From Pseudomonas izuensis (lineage in GTDB: Bacteria; Pseudomonadota; Gammaproteobacteria; Pseudomonadales; Pseudomonadaceae), in contig NZ_WTFT01000020.1 in NCBI RefSeq assembly GCF_009861505.1, positions 53,539 to 117,538 of the forward strand: 64,000 bases of DNA, read 5' to 3'. The translations under genes were made by a program, and so were the position numbers. Positions 35,000 to 43,424 of this stretch are shown here, piece by piece. The notes under the pieces are model-generated. The model searched no databases. It worked only from the letters and a program-made list of their open reading frames with translations, and had not been told where the DNA came from. Numbering within the stretch: position 1 is the first letter of the stretch; each line of letters starts with the position of its first letter.

Positions 35000-35921
35000 G
35001 ATGTTGTATACCGGCCAGGTCATCATCGATCTGGTCATGGCTGTGGATCAGTTGCCGCAAGCAGGCGGTGACGCGCTGGCGCAGTCCGCCAGTTTCGAGG
35101 CGGGCGGCGGCTTCAACGTGATGGCCGCCGCGCAGCGTAATGGCTTGCCGGTGGTCTACCTCGGTCGTCACGGCACAGGGCGTTTCGGCGACCTGGCCCG
35201 CGCAGCGATGCTCGCCGAAGGTATCCACATCGGTATCGCTCATCCCGCCGAGCGCGATACCGGGATATGCGTGGCGATCACCGACGCTTCAGCCGAGCGC
35301 AGTTTTGTGTCCTACATCGGTGCCGAAGGCGAAGTGACGGCCGAAGACCTGGCCAGCGTGCCGGCCGAGGCGGGGGATTATGTCTGCGTCAGCGGTTATA
35401 GCCTGCTGCATGTCGGCAAGGCACAGGCGCTGGTGGACTGGGTGCTGGATCTGCCGAGCGACATTAACGTGGTGTTCGATCCGGGGCCGTTGGTGGATTC
35501 GCCGGATGCGCCATTGATGACCGCCTTGTTGCCGCGCATTGATCTGTGGACCAGCAACAGCGTCGAGGCGCTGCGGTTTACCGGGGCGTCGGACATCGGT
35601 GAAGCGCTGGCTCGCCTGGCCGGGCATCTGCCGGCCAAGGTGTTGATGGTGGTGCGCGACGGACCCCAAGGTTGCTGGATCAGTCAGGGTACCGAGCGTC
35701 GACATGTGCCGGGCTTCAAGGTGGAAGCGGTAGACAGCAATGGCGCTGGCGATGCCCATGCCGGGGTGTTTGTGGCGGGGTTGGCGCAAGGGTTGTCGGC
35801 GTTCGATGCGGCGCGTCGGGCGAATGCGGCGGCCGCGTTGGCAGTGACCCGGTGGGGGCCTGCGACTTCGCCGGGGGCTGCTGAGGTGGACGAATTAATC
35901 AGGAATACCTTCGGCGCCTGA
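34992..35921 (+). CDS. PfkB/ribokinase-family carbohydrate kinase (YegV-like)
   Basis: 309 residues from the ATG at 34992 (another ATG two codons earlier is possible). PfkB marks: the GGGFNVMAAAQRNG substrate segment (near 37) and the anion hole/catalytic base in DSNGAGDAHAGVF (near 250). It phosphorylates the hydroxymethyl of a sugar or nucleoside with ATP. Given the upstream permease and glycohydrolase, a ribose-like product of riboside cleavage, or the riboside itself, is the expected substrate. Confidence 0.88.
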   Translation: MPKMLYTGQVIIDLVMAVDQLPQAGGDALAQSASFEAGGGFNVMAAAQRNGLPVVYLGRHGTGRFGDLARAAMLAEGIHIGIAHPAERDTGICVAITDASAERSFVSYIGAEGEVTAEDLASVPAEAGDYVCVSGYSLLHVGKAQALVDWVLDLPSDINVVFDPGPLVDSPDAPLMTALLPRIDLWTSNSVEALRFTGASDIGEALARLAGHLPAKVLMVVRDGPQGCWISQGTERRHVPGFKVEAVDSNGAGDAHAGVFVAGLAQGLSAFDAARRANAAAALAVTRWGPATSPGAAEVDELIRNTFGA

Positions 35922-35926
35922 TCCAT

Positions 35927-36007
35927 CGCTTTCGCGAGCAGGCTCGCTCCCACAGGGGATCTGTGAACGACACAAATCCCTTGTGGGAGCGAGCCTGCTC
36001 GCGAAGG
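35927..36007. repeat. Paired REP element
   Basis: CGCTTTCGCGAGCAGGCTCG...ACAGGG and its complement 36 bases later; ends the yeg-like operon before the convergent small gene. Confidence 0.88.
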
Positions 36008-36037
36008 GGCCCAAAAATTCAACACATGAATCTGGCT

Positions 36038-36418
36038 TTATCCAGCCTTGCGTAACGCCTCGATCAACTCCTGTTTACGCATGCTGGACCGCCCCGGAAT
36101 ATCCTTCGCCCGCGCCTCCTTTCTCAAACTGTCCACGGTCTGGGTATCACGCGAAGCCTGGCTATTGCGCGAATGCCCTTTACGGCTCGCCACCGCGCGT
36201 CGTGCCGACTCCTTGCGATCTTCCGACTTCGCACTGGCCGGCTTCTTGCGGCCCGAACCACCGGCCCGTTCGCCGCCTCCAGACTGCTTGTTGACCGTGG
36301 CCCAAGCGCGCGCCTCGGCTTCGTCCCTGGACACGCCTTTGCGCTCATAACTGTCTTCGATGTGTTCGGCCTTGCGTTTCTGCTCGGCGGTGTATTTGTC
36401 TTTGCTTCCACGAGGCAT
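36038..36418 (-). CDS. Small basic protein with Rho-N/HeH-like C-terminus
   Basis: 126 residues, very rich in Lys, Arg, Glu and Ser. The N-terminal part (KDKYTAEQKRKAEHIEDSYE) is helical and charged. The middle is a basic linker with GGGERAGGSGRKK. The end (VDSLRKEARAKDIPGRSSM then RKQELIEALRKA) fits a Rho N-terminal or SAP/HeH helix-extended-loop-helix, a small nucleic-acid-binding fold. Homologues in Pseudomonas are often labelled plasmid stabilization protein without proof. It probably binds DNA or RNA; no target can be named. GGAGAAAT precedes the ATG. Confidence 0.8.
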   Translation of the reverse strand: MPRGSKDKYTAEQKRKAEHIEDSYERKGVSRDEAEARAWATVNKQSGGGERAGGSGRKKPASAKSEDRKESARRAVASRKGHSRNSQASRDTQTVDSLRKEARAKDIPGRSSMRKQELIEALRKAG

Positions 36419-36451
36419 GGGATTTCTCCTGGCTTATGTTGGCAAACCCGA

Positions 36452-36790
36452 TTACTGGCTCACGCCGCCTTCGGAGTCCGAACCACCAGTAGTGATTTTC
36501 GAGCCGATGCCAGAGCCGGCGTTTTCGGGTGTTCGAGTATCCGGCAGGTTCAAACCGCCCTGACGGCCCGCGTCATTGCCTTGAGTCCGCGGGTCGGTGC
36601 CCGTGGACGGTGGCAGGCTACTATCGACGCCTGTGCCATTGGTGTTCATGCCGGGGGCGCTCTGGATGGCGGGGGCCTTGGGGCTTTCGACCGGGTTGGT
36701 CGGGCCGGTACCGGACGTGTAGGTCGCGGCGGTGGCGAGCGGGGACAGCAGGACGGCGAGGGTGAGGGCGGTCAGCCGCGACAAGATCAT
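36452..36790 (-). CDS. Small secreted low-complexity protein
   Basis: 112 residues. A Sec signal peptide (MILSRLTALTLAVLLSPLATA, cleavage near ATA-ATY) is followed by a Gly/Thr/Pro/Ser/Asn-rich mature part with no cysteine and no recognisable domain. GGGAGAC is well placed before the start. I do not recognise a family. It is likely to be periplasmic and disordered. It lies 33 bases upstream, on the same strand, of the small basic protein gene, so the two may be cotranscribed. Confidence 0.65.
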   Translation of the reverse strand: MILSRLTALTLAVLLSPLATAATYTSGTGPTNPVESPKAPAIQSAPGMNTNGTGVDSSLPPSTGTDPRTQGNDAGRQGGLNLPDTRTPENAGSGIGSKITTGGSDSEGGVSQ

Positions 36791-36874
36791 GGAGGTGTCT
36801 CCCTTGATTTAGAGTCCTTACCTGATGTTGGTCCGCCCCCGTTTCGAATTGGTGCCTGATGAACGACGAATGGT

Positions 36875-38080
36875 TCAGGCCTGTTGCAATGCCCTGGCGG
36901 TGACGACCCTGCGCCAGATCAGGCGCCCCACGGTGATCAGCCAGTTGACCGAGGCGATCGCCAGCACGGTGAGCAACAACGTTGCCATCCCGTGCTCAAC
37001 GATGATTTTCCCGGCGAGCAGCGGGAAGCCGAACACACCGATGAAGTAGGACAAACTGAACAGCAGCAAGGATTGTGCGGTGGTGCCATTCGGTGCTTCA
37101 TTGGCGGCCAAGCCGTTGATGACCGAATAAGTCAGCCCGTAACCGACCCCGAGCATCACCGCCGCAAGCAAGTAGCTCAAGCCATTGTCGACCACGAAGC
37201 CAAACAGCAGGATCGAGCCCATCATCAGCCCCGACAGCACGCACGACGCACGCAACGGATCGCGCTTGACCACGATGCCGGCGATCAGCATGCGGCTGCT
37301 GATCGCGGCACTCATGAAGCCGAGGAAGAACAGCGAATAGTCGAGCGAGCGTGCCGCGGCGTAGCTGGTCTGGAAACTCGACAACCCACCGAAAACACAA
37401 CCGCCCAGGCCAACCATGATGATCGGGAACAGCGCCCGGGACGACAGCACTTGCCCCGCGGCGAGCCAGGAAATCCGTGACACCGTGGTCGATTGCAACG
37501 AGGCGTTTTTCAGGTGTCGATCCAACTGCCAAAACAGCAGCACGCCAATCAGGCTCGCCAGCGCGGCGAGATAGAACGCCGCCGTCACCGGATAGCCCAG
37601 GGCGCTCGCGGCGCGTCCCAGCAATGGACCGCTGCCGATCCCGGTCATCATGCTGCCCGACAACAAGGCAAAGTATTTGGCGCGCTGCGAGGGGGTGACC
37701 AGGCTTGCAACGATGATCGGCCCGAGGGTGTAGAACACGCCCCAGCCCAAACCCAGCAGCAGCCCGAAAAACAGCAACAGATTGCCGAAGCCCGGCGTCA
37801 GTGCGAAACCCAGGCTGGCGGCTACCAGCAGGACGCCGAACAGTGCCACCGAACGTGCCGCGCCAAGCAGGTCGGACAGGTGTCCGGAGGCAATCACCGC
37901 AACAAAAGTGCTGAGCATCGCCGCCGATATCACGCTGCCGGCATCGTGCTCGTTACCCCCGCGCGAACCGATCAGCAGCGACAGCAAAAAGGTCGATCCG
38001 TAGGACAGCGAGAGCAGGTAACTGGCCAGGCAAAACAAGCCGAACAACTTGCCGGAGACGGGGGGTGTTGCGGTAGACAT
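36875..38080 (-). CDS. Major facilitator superfamily transporter
   Basis: 401 residues from the ATG at 38080, which has AAGGA 8 bases upstream; the 12 codons before it in the open frame are not family-like. Twelve hydrophobic segments alternate with short loops; GHLSDLLGAARSV after helix 2 is the MFS motif A (GxLsDrxGrr). The substrate is not deducible; the layout resembles sugar or drug efflux MFS proteins. It is a single gene on the minus strand between a secreted small protein and a REP pair. Confidence 0.87.
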   Translation of the reverse strand: MSTATPPVSGKLFGLFCLASYLLSLSYGSTFLLSLLIGSRGGNEHDAGSVISAAMLSTFVAVIASGHLSDLLGAARSVALFGVLLVAASLGFALTPGFGNLLLFFGLLLGLGWGVFYTLGPIIVASLVTPSQRAKYFALLSGSMMTGIGSGPLLGRAASALGYPVTAAFYLAALASLIGVLLFWQLDRHLKNASLQSTTVSRISWLAAGQVLSSRALFPIIMVGLGGCVFGGLSSFQTSYAAARSLDYSLFFLGFMSAAISSRMLIAGIVVKRDPLRASCVLSGLMMGSILLFGFVVDNGLSYLLAAVMLGVGYGLTYSVINGLAANEAPNGTTAQSLLLFSLSYFIGVFGFPLLAGKIIVEHGMATLLLTVLAIASVNWLITVGRLIWRRVVTARALQQA

Positions 38081-38192
38081 GACGCGGTTCCTTGACCTGA
38101 TAAATGCACAGGTCATCTATCTATCATGCAAGGCGCTTATGTTAGGTCCGAGGTTCACGATTTCAGGATTAGCGCAGGCCGGAGTAAACGCC

Positions 38193-38295
38193 CCTGTAGG
38201 AGCGAACTCGCTCGCGAAAATCGCAAGGGCACCGCGTTTAATCAGGCCGCAAACGTAATCGTTAACGACCATCGCGAGCGAGCTCGCTCCTACAA
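38193..38295. repeat. Paired REP element
   Basis: CCTGTAGGAGCGAACTCGCTCGCGA on the left and its complement at 38271-38295; lies in the divergent gap between the MFS gene and the GNAT gene. Confidence 0.85.
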
Positions 38296-38367
38296 ATGCG
38301 GAGCCATCTCGCCACAGATCCCGCGCCGACTTAGTATGGCGTTTTCCATTTCTGACAAGGCACGTCC

Positions 38368-38850
38368 ATGACGATCGAAATCCGCCCGGCGACCCCCAGT
38401 GATGCCCCGCAAATTCTCGCGTTCATCACAGAACTGGCCGACTACGAACGTGCCCGGCATGAAGTCATCGCCAGCGTGGCCGACATCGAACGCAGCCTGT
38501 TCAGCGAAGGTGCCACCGCCCATGGCTTGATTTGCCTGCGTGAAGGCGTGGCGATCGGTTTCGCGGTGTTCTTCTTCAGTTATTCCACCTGGCTTGGCAG
38601 CAACTGCCTGTACCTCGAAGACCTCTACATCACCCCTGACCAGCGCGGTGGCGGTGCGGGTAAAACCTTGTTGCGACATCTGGCCAAGATCGCCTGTGCC
38701 AATGACTGCGGCCGTTTCGAATGGAGCGTGCTGGAGTGGAACACCCCGGCCATCGAATTCTACAAATCCCTGGGCGCGCAGCCGCAGGAAGAGTGGGTTC
38801 GCTATCGCATGGACGGGAAGGTGTTGCGCGAGTTCGCTGAAGGAAACTGA
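38368..38850 (+). CDS. GNAT-family N-acetyltransferase
   Basis: 160 residues, one GNAT domain. The acetyl-CoA-binding motif A is LYITPDQRGGGAGKTLLRHL (near 90), with EWSVLEWNTPAIEFYKSLGA (motif B) after it. The pattern is close to the diamine/spermidine acetyltransferase-like group, but the substrate is not established. A single gene followed at once by a perfect 30-bp inverted repeat that can serve as its terminator. Confidence 0.9.
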   Translation: MTIEIRPATPSDAPQILAFITELADYERARHEVIASVADIERSLFSEGATAHGLICLREGVAIGFAVFFFSYSTWLGSNCLYLEDLYITPDQRGGGAGKTLLRHLAKIACANDCGRFEWSVLEWNTPAIEFYKSLGAQPQEEWVRYRMDGKVLREFAEGN

Positions 38851-38858
38851 TCGGCCTT

Positions 38859-38935
38859 AAAAGATCGCAGCCTTCGGCAGCTCCTACAGGGGAACGCATT
38901 CCAAATGTAGGAGCTGCCGAAGGCTGCGATCTTTT
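38859..38935. repeat. Perfect 30-bp inverted repeat, REP-like, doubling as terminator
   Basis: AAAAGATCGCAGCCTTCGGC...CTACA and its exact complement with a 17-base spacer. The right arm ends in a T tract. The core differs from the other REPs in the window apart from the GCTCCTACA end. Confidence 0.9.
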
Positions 38936-38946
38936 TTGTTTGTGTA

Positions 38947-38977
38947 TCAATATATGGGATTGGTATTTATATATTGA
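38947..38977. promoter_or_regulatory. AT-rich inverted repeat in the dgoK promoter region
   Basis: TCAATATAT and ATATATTGA are perfect 9-bp arms 13 bases apart, ending 65 bases before dgoK in a stretch far poorer in GC than its surroundings. A candidate operator for the IclR regulator encoded downstream. Confidence 0.5.
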
Positions 38978-39042
38978 GATTTTTCTTCCTCCAGATTTAT
39001 AGTCCCCTTCACTCACTGCCAAAAAACAGAACAGGTGAAGCG

Positions 39043-40035
39043 ATGCTGGCGCAATTGATCGCACTCGATTGGGGGACAACCTCATTACGTGCTTACAAAC
39101 TTGCCGCAGATGGCCAGGTGCTCGAACAGCGTTCGCTGTCGTCGGGGATCATGCAGTTGCCCAAGGCGCCGCGATTCATCGCCGGTCGTGAATGCACCGA
39201 CGGTTTTGAACTGGCCTTCGATGAGGCCTGCGGTGACTGGCTCGACGCCCAACCCGATTTGCCGGTGATCGCCTGCGGCATGGTCGGCAGCGCCCAGGGC
39301 TGGCGCGAAGCGGCCTACCGCGATACACCGGCGAACGTTGCCAATCTCGGAACCTCCCTACAAATTGTTCGTAGCCTTCGCGGTGTCGATGTGCACATCG
39401 TGCCGGGGGTGATACAGCGTTCGCACCTGCCCAATGTGATGCGCGGCGAAGAAACCCAGGTGCTCGGTGTGCTGCAAACCCTGTCGAGAGACGCGAGTAC
39501 CAATCTGTTGATCGGCCTGCCGGGCAGTCATTCGAAATGGGTGGAAGTGAGCGACGGCTGCATCGTGCACTTCGACACCTTCATGACCGGCGAAGTCTTC
39601 GCCGTCCTCAGTGAACACAGCATCCTGGGGCGCACCCAGCAGCGCGGCGGGTCGTTCGATGGCGAAGCTTTCGATCGTGGCGTGCAGGTCGCCTTGTCGG
39701 CGGACGGCGAAATCGGCGTGCTATCGACCCTGTTCAGCGCCCGCAGCCTGGGCTTGACCGGTGAACTGAGCGCTACGGCGCAAGCGGATTATTTGTCCGG
39801 TCTGCTGCTCGGCCATGAGCTCTCGGCCCTGGCCAGCGTTCAGCACCGCCGACGCAACAGCGTGCACCTGCCTTCGATCATCCTGATCGGCAATGCCCAA
39901 CTGTGCAGCCGCTACAGCCGTGCCCTCGGCGCCTGCGGTTTTGCCCGGGTAACTTTGGCCGAGCAGGCCACCGAACGCGGGCTATGGCAATTGGCGGTCG
40001 CCGCCGGGCTGGTCGCCGCAACCCCATCCCGTTAA
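39043..40035 (+). CDS. dgoK: 2-dehydro-3-deoxygalactonokinase
   Basis: 330 residues from the ATG at 39043 (CAGGTGAAG upstream). The N-terminus IALDWGTTSLRAYKL is the phosphate-binding loop of the DgoK family, and the LPGSHSKWV motif near 167 is also typical. It phosphorylates 2-keto-3-deoxygalactonate at O6 in the De Ley-Doudoroff pathway. The dehydratase (dgoD) and transporter normally found with it are missing; only the tail of the transporter remains after dgoA. dgoA starts 19 bases on. Confidence 0.93.
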   Translation: MLAQLIALDWGTTSLRAYKLAADGQVLEQRSLSSGIMQLPKAPRFIAGRECTDGFELAFDEACGDWLDAQPDLPVIACGMVGSAQGWREAAYRDTPANVANLGTSLQIVRSLRGVDVHIVPGVIQRSHLPNVMRGEETQVLGVLQTLSRDASTNLLIGLPGSHSKWVEVSDGCIVHFDTFMTGEVFAVLSEHSILGRTQQRGGSFDGEAFDRGVQVALSADGEIGVLSTLFSARSLGLTGELSATAQADYLSGLLLGHELSALASVQHRRRNSVHLPSIILIGNAQLCSRYSRALGACGFARVTLAEQATERGLWQLAVAAGLVAATPSR

Positions 40036-40054
40036 CCCTGACTGGAGTCCTGAC

Positions 40055-40675
40055 ATGCTCAAACAAGCACTGGCGCAAAACGGTCTGATCGCGATCCTGC
40101 GCGGCCTGCATCCGCAAGAAGCCGTCGCCGTCGGAGAAGTCCTGTACGCGGCCGGATTTCGCGTCATTGAAGTACCGCTCAATTCCCCCGAGCCGTACGA
40201 AAGTATCCGCATCCTGCGCAGTTCCTTGCCCGCCGATTGCCTGATCGGCGCGGGCACGGTGCTGACGCCGGAGCAGGTCGAGCAGGTGAAGGCGGCAGGT
40301 GGCCAGGTGATCGTCATGCCCCACAGCGATCCCAAGGTGCTGCGCGCGGCGAAAGCGGCCGGTCTGTACCTGTCGCCGGGTGTCGCCACGCCGACCGAAG
40401 CCTTCGCGGCTCTGGCTGAGGGCGCGGACGTGCTGAAGATGTTCCCGGCCGAGCAAATGGGGCCGGCGGTCGTCAAGGCCTGGCTGGCGGTGCTGCCGAC
40501 GGGAACAATCCTGGCGCCGGTCGGCGGCATCACCCCGGACAACATGCGGGCGTTTATCGACGCTGGCGTCAAAGGTTTCGGCCTCGGTTCCGGTCTGTTC
40601 AAACCGGGCATGACACCGGAGCAAGTGGCGGCCAATGCCAAGGCCTACGTGGCTGCCTGGAAAGCCCTTCGCTAA
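40055..40675 (+). CDS. dgoA: 2-dehydro-3-deoxy-6-phosphogalactonate aldolase
   Basis: 206 residues, a KDPG/KDPGal class I aldolase. ILRGLHPQEA near the start holds the substrate Arg, the Schiff-base lysine is in DVLKMFPAEQ (near 127), and the phosphate loop is PVGGITPDNM (near 154). It splits KDPGal to pyruvate and glyceraldehyde 3-phosphate. The gene ends normally (AYVAAWKALR), and the remnant of another gene begins right after its stop. Confidence 0.94.
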   Translation: MLKQALAQNGLIAILRGLHPQEAVAVGEVLYAAGFRVIEVPLNSPEPYESIRILRSSLPADCLIGAGTVLTPEQVEQVKAAGGQVIVMPHSDPKVLRAAKAAGLYLSPGVATPTEAFAALAEGADVLKMFPAEQMGPAVVKAWLAVLPTGTILAPVGGITPDNMRAFIDAGVKGFGLGSGLFKPGMTPEQVAANAKAYVAAWKALR

Positions 40676-40676
40676 G

Positions 40677-40772
40677 GCTTTTCCGGCGATTACCTATGTC
40701 TCGGTTCTGGCATTGATCGGTGCGCTTTCCTACATCTTGTTGGTGGGCAAGGTCGAGCGTATCAAGTTGTAG
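40677..40772 (+). pseudogene. 3' remnant of a galactonate-type MFS transporter gene
   Basis: From 40677 the frame reads AFPAITYVSVLALIGALSYI then LLVGKVERIKL and TAG at 40770. A final membrane helix followed by a VGKVER-like tail is the C-terminus of GudP/DgoT-type MFS transporters. It has no start codon or ribosome site and begins 2 bases after the dgoA stop. In related Pseudomonas I recall dgoD and the transporter following dgoA, so a deletion seems to have removed dgoD and most of the transporter. Confidence 0.7.
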
Positions 40773-40832
40773 TGGCAGCGGTAGGCCGACCATAATGCCG
40801 CCCGTTCACTCGCTCAACGGTAAAGGCTGGAT

Positions 40833-41636
40833 ATGCAGGAAGACGCCCCAAAAATCGCCAAGGAGACCGCGCCGACCGGTACCCAGACCCTGCTTCGCGG
40901 CCTGGGTGTGGTTCAGGCCGTGGCCAGCGGCGCCCGCGATCTCAAGGAAATCGCCCGGCTGATCGGCACCACGCGCAGCACCACCCATCGCCTGGCCAGT
41001 TGCCTGGTGGATGAGCGTTACCTGCGGGTGGTGCCGCAAGTCGGCTATTTGTTGGGACCGAAGCTGATCGAGCTGGGGTTTCAGGCGCGGGAAGAGTTGC
41101 CGCTGGTGACCCTGGCCGGGCCGTACCTGGATGAGCTGTCGGCGTTGACCGGCGACACCATTCACCTGGCGATCCGCGAAGGCGATGAGGTGTTGTACCT
41201 GCATAAGAATCCAGGGCGCAACGGCCCGGAAATGCGTTCACGGGTCGGCCATCGCATGCCGTTGGCGCGCACCGGGATAGGCAAGGCACTGATGCTCGAC
41301 GACACGCCGCAAGAGTGGCAGCGTTTGTACGAAGTCAGTCTACCTGCCGGTGGGAAAAATCAGTTCTGGCCACAGCACCCGGAGCAATCCTGGGAGCAGT
41401 TTCAGCAGCGCATGCTCGAGTACGTGGCCGGTGGCTACGCTTTCGATCTGGAAGATAACGAACCGTCGATCCGCTGTGTGGCGGCGCCGATTCGCGATGC
41501 CAGCAAACGCATTGTCGCCGGCATCAGCATCGCCAGCACCGTGCCGTATATGCCGCTGGAAAAAATGGCCGAGCTGATTCCCTTGATCAAAGGGGTCACG
41601 GCCCGGCTGTCGGCGGAGCTTGGCTTGAAGGTGTAA
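40833..41636 (+). CDS. IclR-family regulator of galactonate catabolism
   Basis: 267 residues. An N-terminal winged helix (about 18-80, DLKEIARLIGTTRSTTHRLAS) precedes an IclR effector domain with RVGHRMPLARTGIGKA (near 132) and the late ISIASTVPYMP. It is 60 bases after the dgoT remnant on the same strand, so by position it should control dgoK-dgoA. The ligand would be galactonate or KDGal. Although two pathway genes are gone, the regulator is intact. Confidence 0.88.
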   Translation: MQEDAPKIAKETAPTGTQTLLRGLGVVQAVASGARDLKEIARLIGTTRSTTHRLASCLVDERYLRVVPQVGYLLGPKLIELGFQAREELPLVTLAGPYLDELSALTGDTIHLAIREGDEVLYLHKNPGRNGPEMRSRVGHRMPLARTGIGKALMLDDTPQEWQRLYEVSLPAGGKNQFWPQHPEQSWEQFQQRMLEYVAGGYAFDLEDNEPSIRCVAAPIRDASKRIVAGISIASTVPYMPLEKMAELIPLIKGVTARLSAELGLKV

Positions 41637-41642
41637 TCCCGG

Positions 41643-41918
41643 TCAGCTTTCGGTTTTCTTCTCTGCCGCTCCCAACTCTTTCAGACGCTGATCGATCAGC
41701 TGGCACTTGTCCGGCAGATCCTTGGCGGCAGTCTTCAGGTCCATCTTCTGTAACTCATCGTTGATTTCCTTGGCTTTGGCCGGGTTCTGCTCGGTGAGCC
41801 GGGTGACTTCCTTCGCTAGTTGTTCGCGCTTGGCGGTGGCTTCCTCCGGCGTGCAGGCCCAGACGGGCAGGGCGCAGGCGAGGGTGGCGGCGAGGGTGAG
41901 TTTCAGCAGGATTTTCAT
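41643..41918 (-). CDS. Small periplasmic protein, unknown function
   Basis: 91 residues. A Sec signal (MKILLKLTLAATLACALPVWA) leaves a mature protein that begins CTPEEATAKREQLAKEV, mostly helical and charged, with a second cysteine in DKCQLID; the two Cys could form a disulfide. The VWAC sequence is not a good lipobox, so it is probably soluble. I do not recognise a named family beyond small Pseudomonas periplasmic proteins. It is convergent with the IclR gene, 6 bases apart, with no terminator visible. Confidence 0.72.
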   Translation of the reverse strand: MKILLKLTLAATLACALPVWACTPEEATAKREQLAKEVTRLTEQNPAKAKEINDELQKMDLKTAAKDLPDKCQLIDQRLKELGAAEKKTES

Positions 41919-41989
41919 TCGTCAGGCCTCAGTTCCGGTTAAGGCGGGTTAACCGGTTGAGGGTTCAAGGACTGAAAAAGTTCAGCGAT

Positions 41990-42084
41990 CCTTGTAGGAG
42001 TGAGCCTGCTCGCGATAGCGGTGCATCAGTCGCAAACAATGTGGCTGACGGTCCGTTATCGCGAGCAGGCTCGCTCCTACAAGG
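41990..42084. repeat. Paired REP element
   Basis: CCTTGTAGGAGTGAGCCTGC...GCGATA and its complement at 42057-42084. Confidence 0.88.
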
Positions 42085-42104
42085 GGTACTGCGGTGTGCT
42101 CGGT

Positions 42105-42839
42105 TTATCCGCTATGGCAGCAACTGGATTTCTCTGCATTCTCATATTTATCGTGATGTCTCACCCACTCCATGATTTCCTCTTCATTCCTGCCCTTGGG
42201 CGTCAGGTCGAGGTAGTTGTAGGCGCCGACCAGCAAATCCAGTCCCCGAGCGTAAGTTGAATAGGTATGGAAAATCTCGCCGGCCTCGTTGCGATAAAAC
42301 ACGCTGAGACCTGGGAGTTCTTCTTCGGAGCCGTCGGTTTTTTCGTAGTTGTAGGTAGCCTTGTCGGCGGCGACGTCTTCGGCGCGGGCGGTGACGCCAA
42401 AGTCGTAGTTGAAATCGCTGCCCGCCGATGACACCCAGTCGAATGTCCAGCCCATGCGTCGTTTGAAGGCCTGGAATTCGTCGAATGGTGCATGGGATAC
42501 CGCCACCACGGCTACGTCGTGGTGGGCCAGATGCTGGTTGGCGCCGTCGATGTGATCGCTGAGGAACGAGCAACCAGGGCAACCCTCATCCCAGCCCTTT
42601 GCGAACATAAAGTGGTAAATGACCAGTTGGCTGCGGCCGCCGAACAGGTCAGCGAATTTCAGTTCGCCCTGCGGGCCCTGGAAGCGGTAGTCCTTGTCGA
42701 TTTTCACCCAGGGCAAGGCGCGGCGTTCGGCGCTGAGTCGGTCTCGCTCCTTGGTGAACGCCTTTTCGTGGGCCAGGTGCTGCTTGCGGGCGGCGAGCCA
42801 TTCTTCCCGGGACACGACGGGATGATTCTGAATGTTCAT
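42105..42839 (-). CDS. DUF899-family thioredoxin-like protein
   Basis: 244 residues. The N-terminal helical part (REEWLAARKQHLAHEKAFT) is followed by a thioredoxin-like domain with the CX2C pair in EGCPGCSFLSDHIDG (near 90). The FDWVSSAGSDFNYDFGV and PGLSVFYR segments match DUF899. The C-terminus contains CCHSG. Members are cytoplasmic; a peroxiredoxin-like role has been guessed but not shown. Good ribosome site (GGAGAAATC) before the ATG at 42839. Confidence 0.88.
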   Translation of the reverse strand: MNIQNHPVVSREEWLAARKQHLAHEKAFTKERDRLSAERRALPWVKIDKDYRFQGPQGELKFADLFGGRSQLVIYHFMFAKGWDEGCPGCSFLSDHIDGANQHLAHHDVAVVAVSHAPFDEFQAFKRRMGWTFDWVSSAGSDFNYDFGVTARAEDVAADKATYNYEKTDGSEEELPGLSVFYRNEAGEIFHTYSTYARGLDLLVGAYNYLDLTPKGRNEEEIMEWVRHHDKYENAEKSSCCHSG

Positions 42840-43017
42840 GATGATTTCTCCTGCGTGGGGCTGGGAGGGGATTTACACAGCCTAGTCGTTTCGCCATGGC
42901 GTAATTCGACATACCGCCGGTCGGTAGCAGTAAAAACCTGAGCTGAACGGCTGCCGGGCGAGCCGGTCACAAACTATGAAGGCCCTATCACTCACGGGCA
43001 GCGGAGGTTGAATCAGG

Positions 43018-43407
43018 ATGACGACTTATAACTGGGATTTGATTGAACGCTTGCTGCACGAAGTGCAGAACAGCGAAGCCAGCTTCACGCCACGGGCCTA
43101 TGCCGAGCGATACGCGGCCGAAAAAGCTGCGCAGGGCGAGGAGCCTGAAAACCTCGATCACCTGAAAGCAGTGGCCGGTGAGTACGAAAAATTACTGTTG
43201 GCACGAGGCTATATCGAACCCAGGCCCCAGGAGCAGGGCGGCACTGGCTCCAACTACATTCTGACCTTGCGTGGTTCGAGGCTGTTGAGCCTGATCGACA
43301 GCAGCATTCCCGGTAATGATCACCCTCGTCAGGTGCTTGATGAGCAGCTGGATGCGCTGGATGAAGTGACGTTTGATGAGGTGGCTTCGAAGGCGCAGAT
43401 TGCCTGA
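43018..43407 (+). CDS. DUF2513-like winged-helix protein
   Basis: 129 residues. The pattern LIERLLHEVQNSE ... LDHLKAVAGEYEKLLLARGYIEPRP ... YILTLRGSRLLSLI is the winged-helix-like layout of DUF2513-type proteins, where a two-helix unit precedes a wing (RGYI to RGS). It may act as a DNA-binding adaptor; nothing nearby points to a target. The sequence GCGGAGG stands 8 bases before the ATG. Function unknown. Confidence 0.75.
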   Translation: MTTYNWDLIERLLHEVQNSEASFTPRAYAERYAAEKAAQGEEPENLDHLKAVAGEYEKLLLARGYIEPRPQEQGGTGSNYILTLRGSRLLSLIDSSIPGNDHPRQVLDEQLDALDEVTFDEVASKAQIA

Positions 43408-43424
43408 TTCTACGCAAAATCCAA

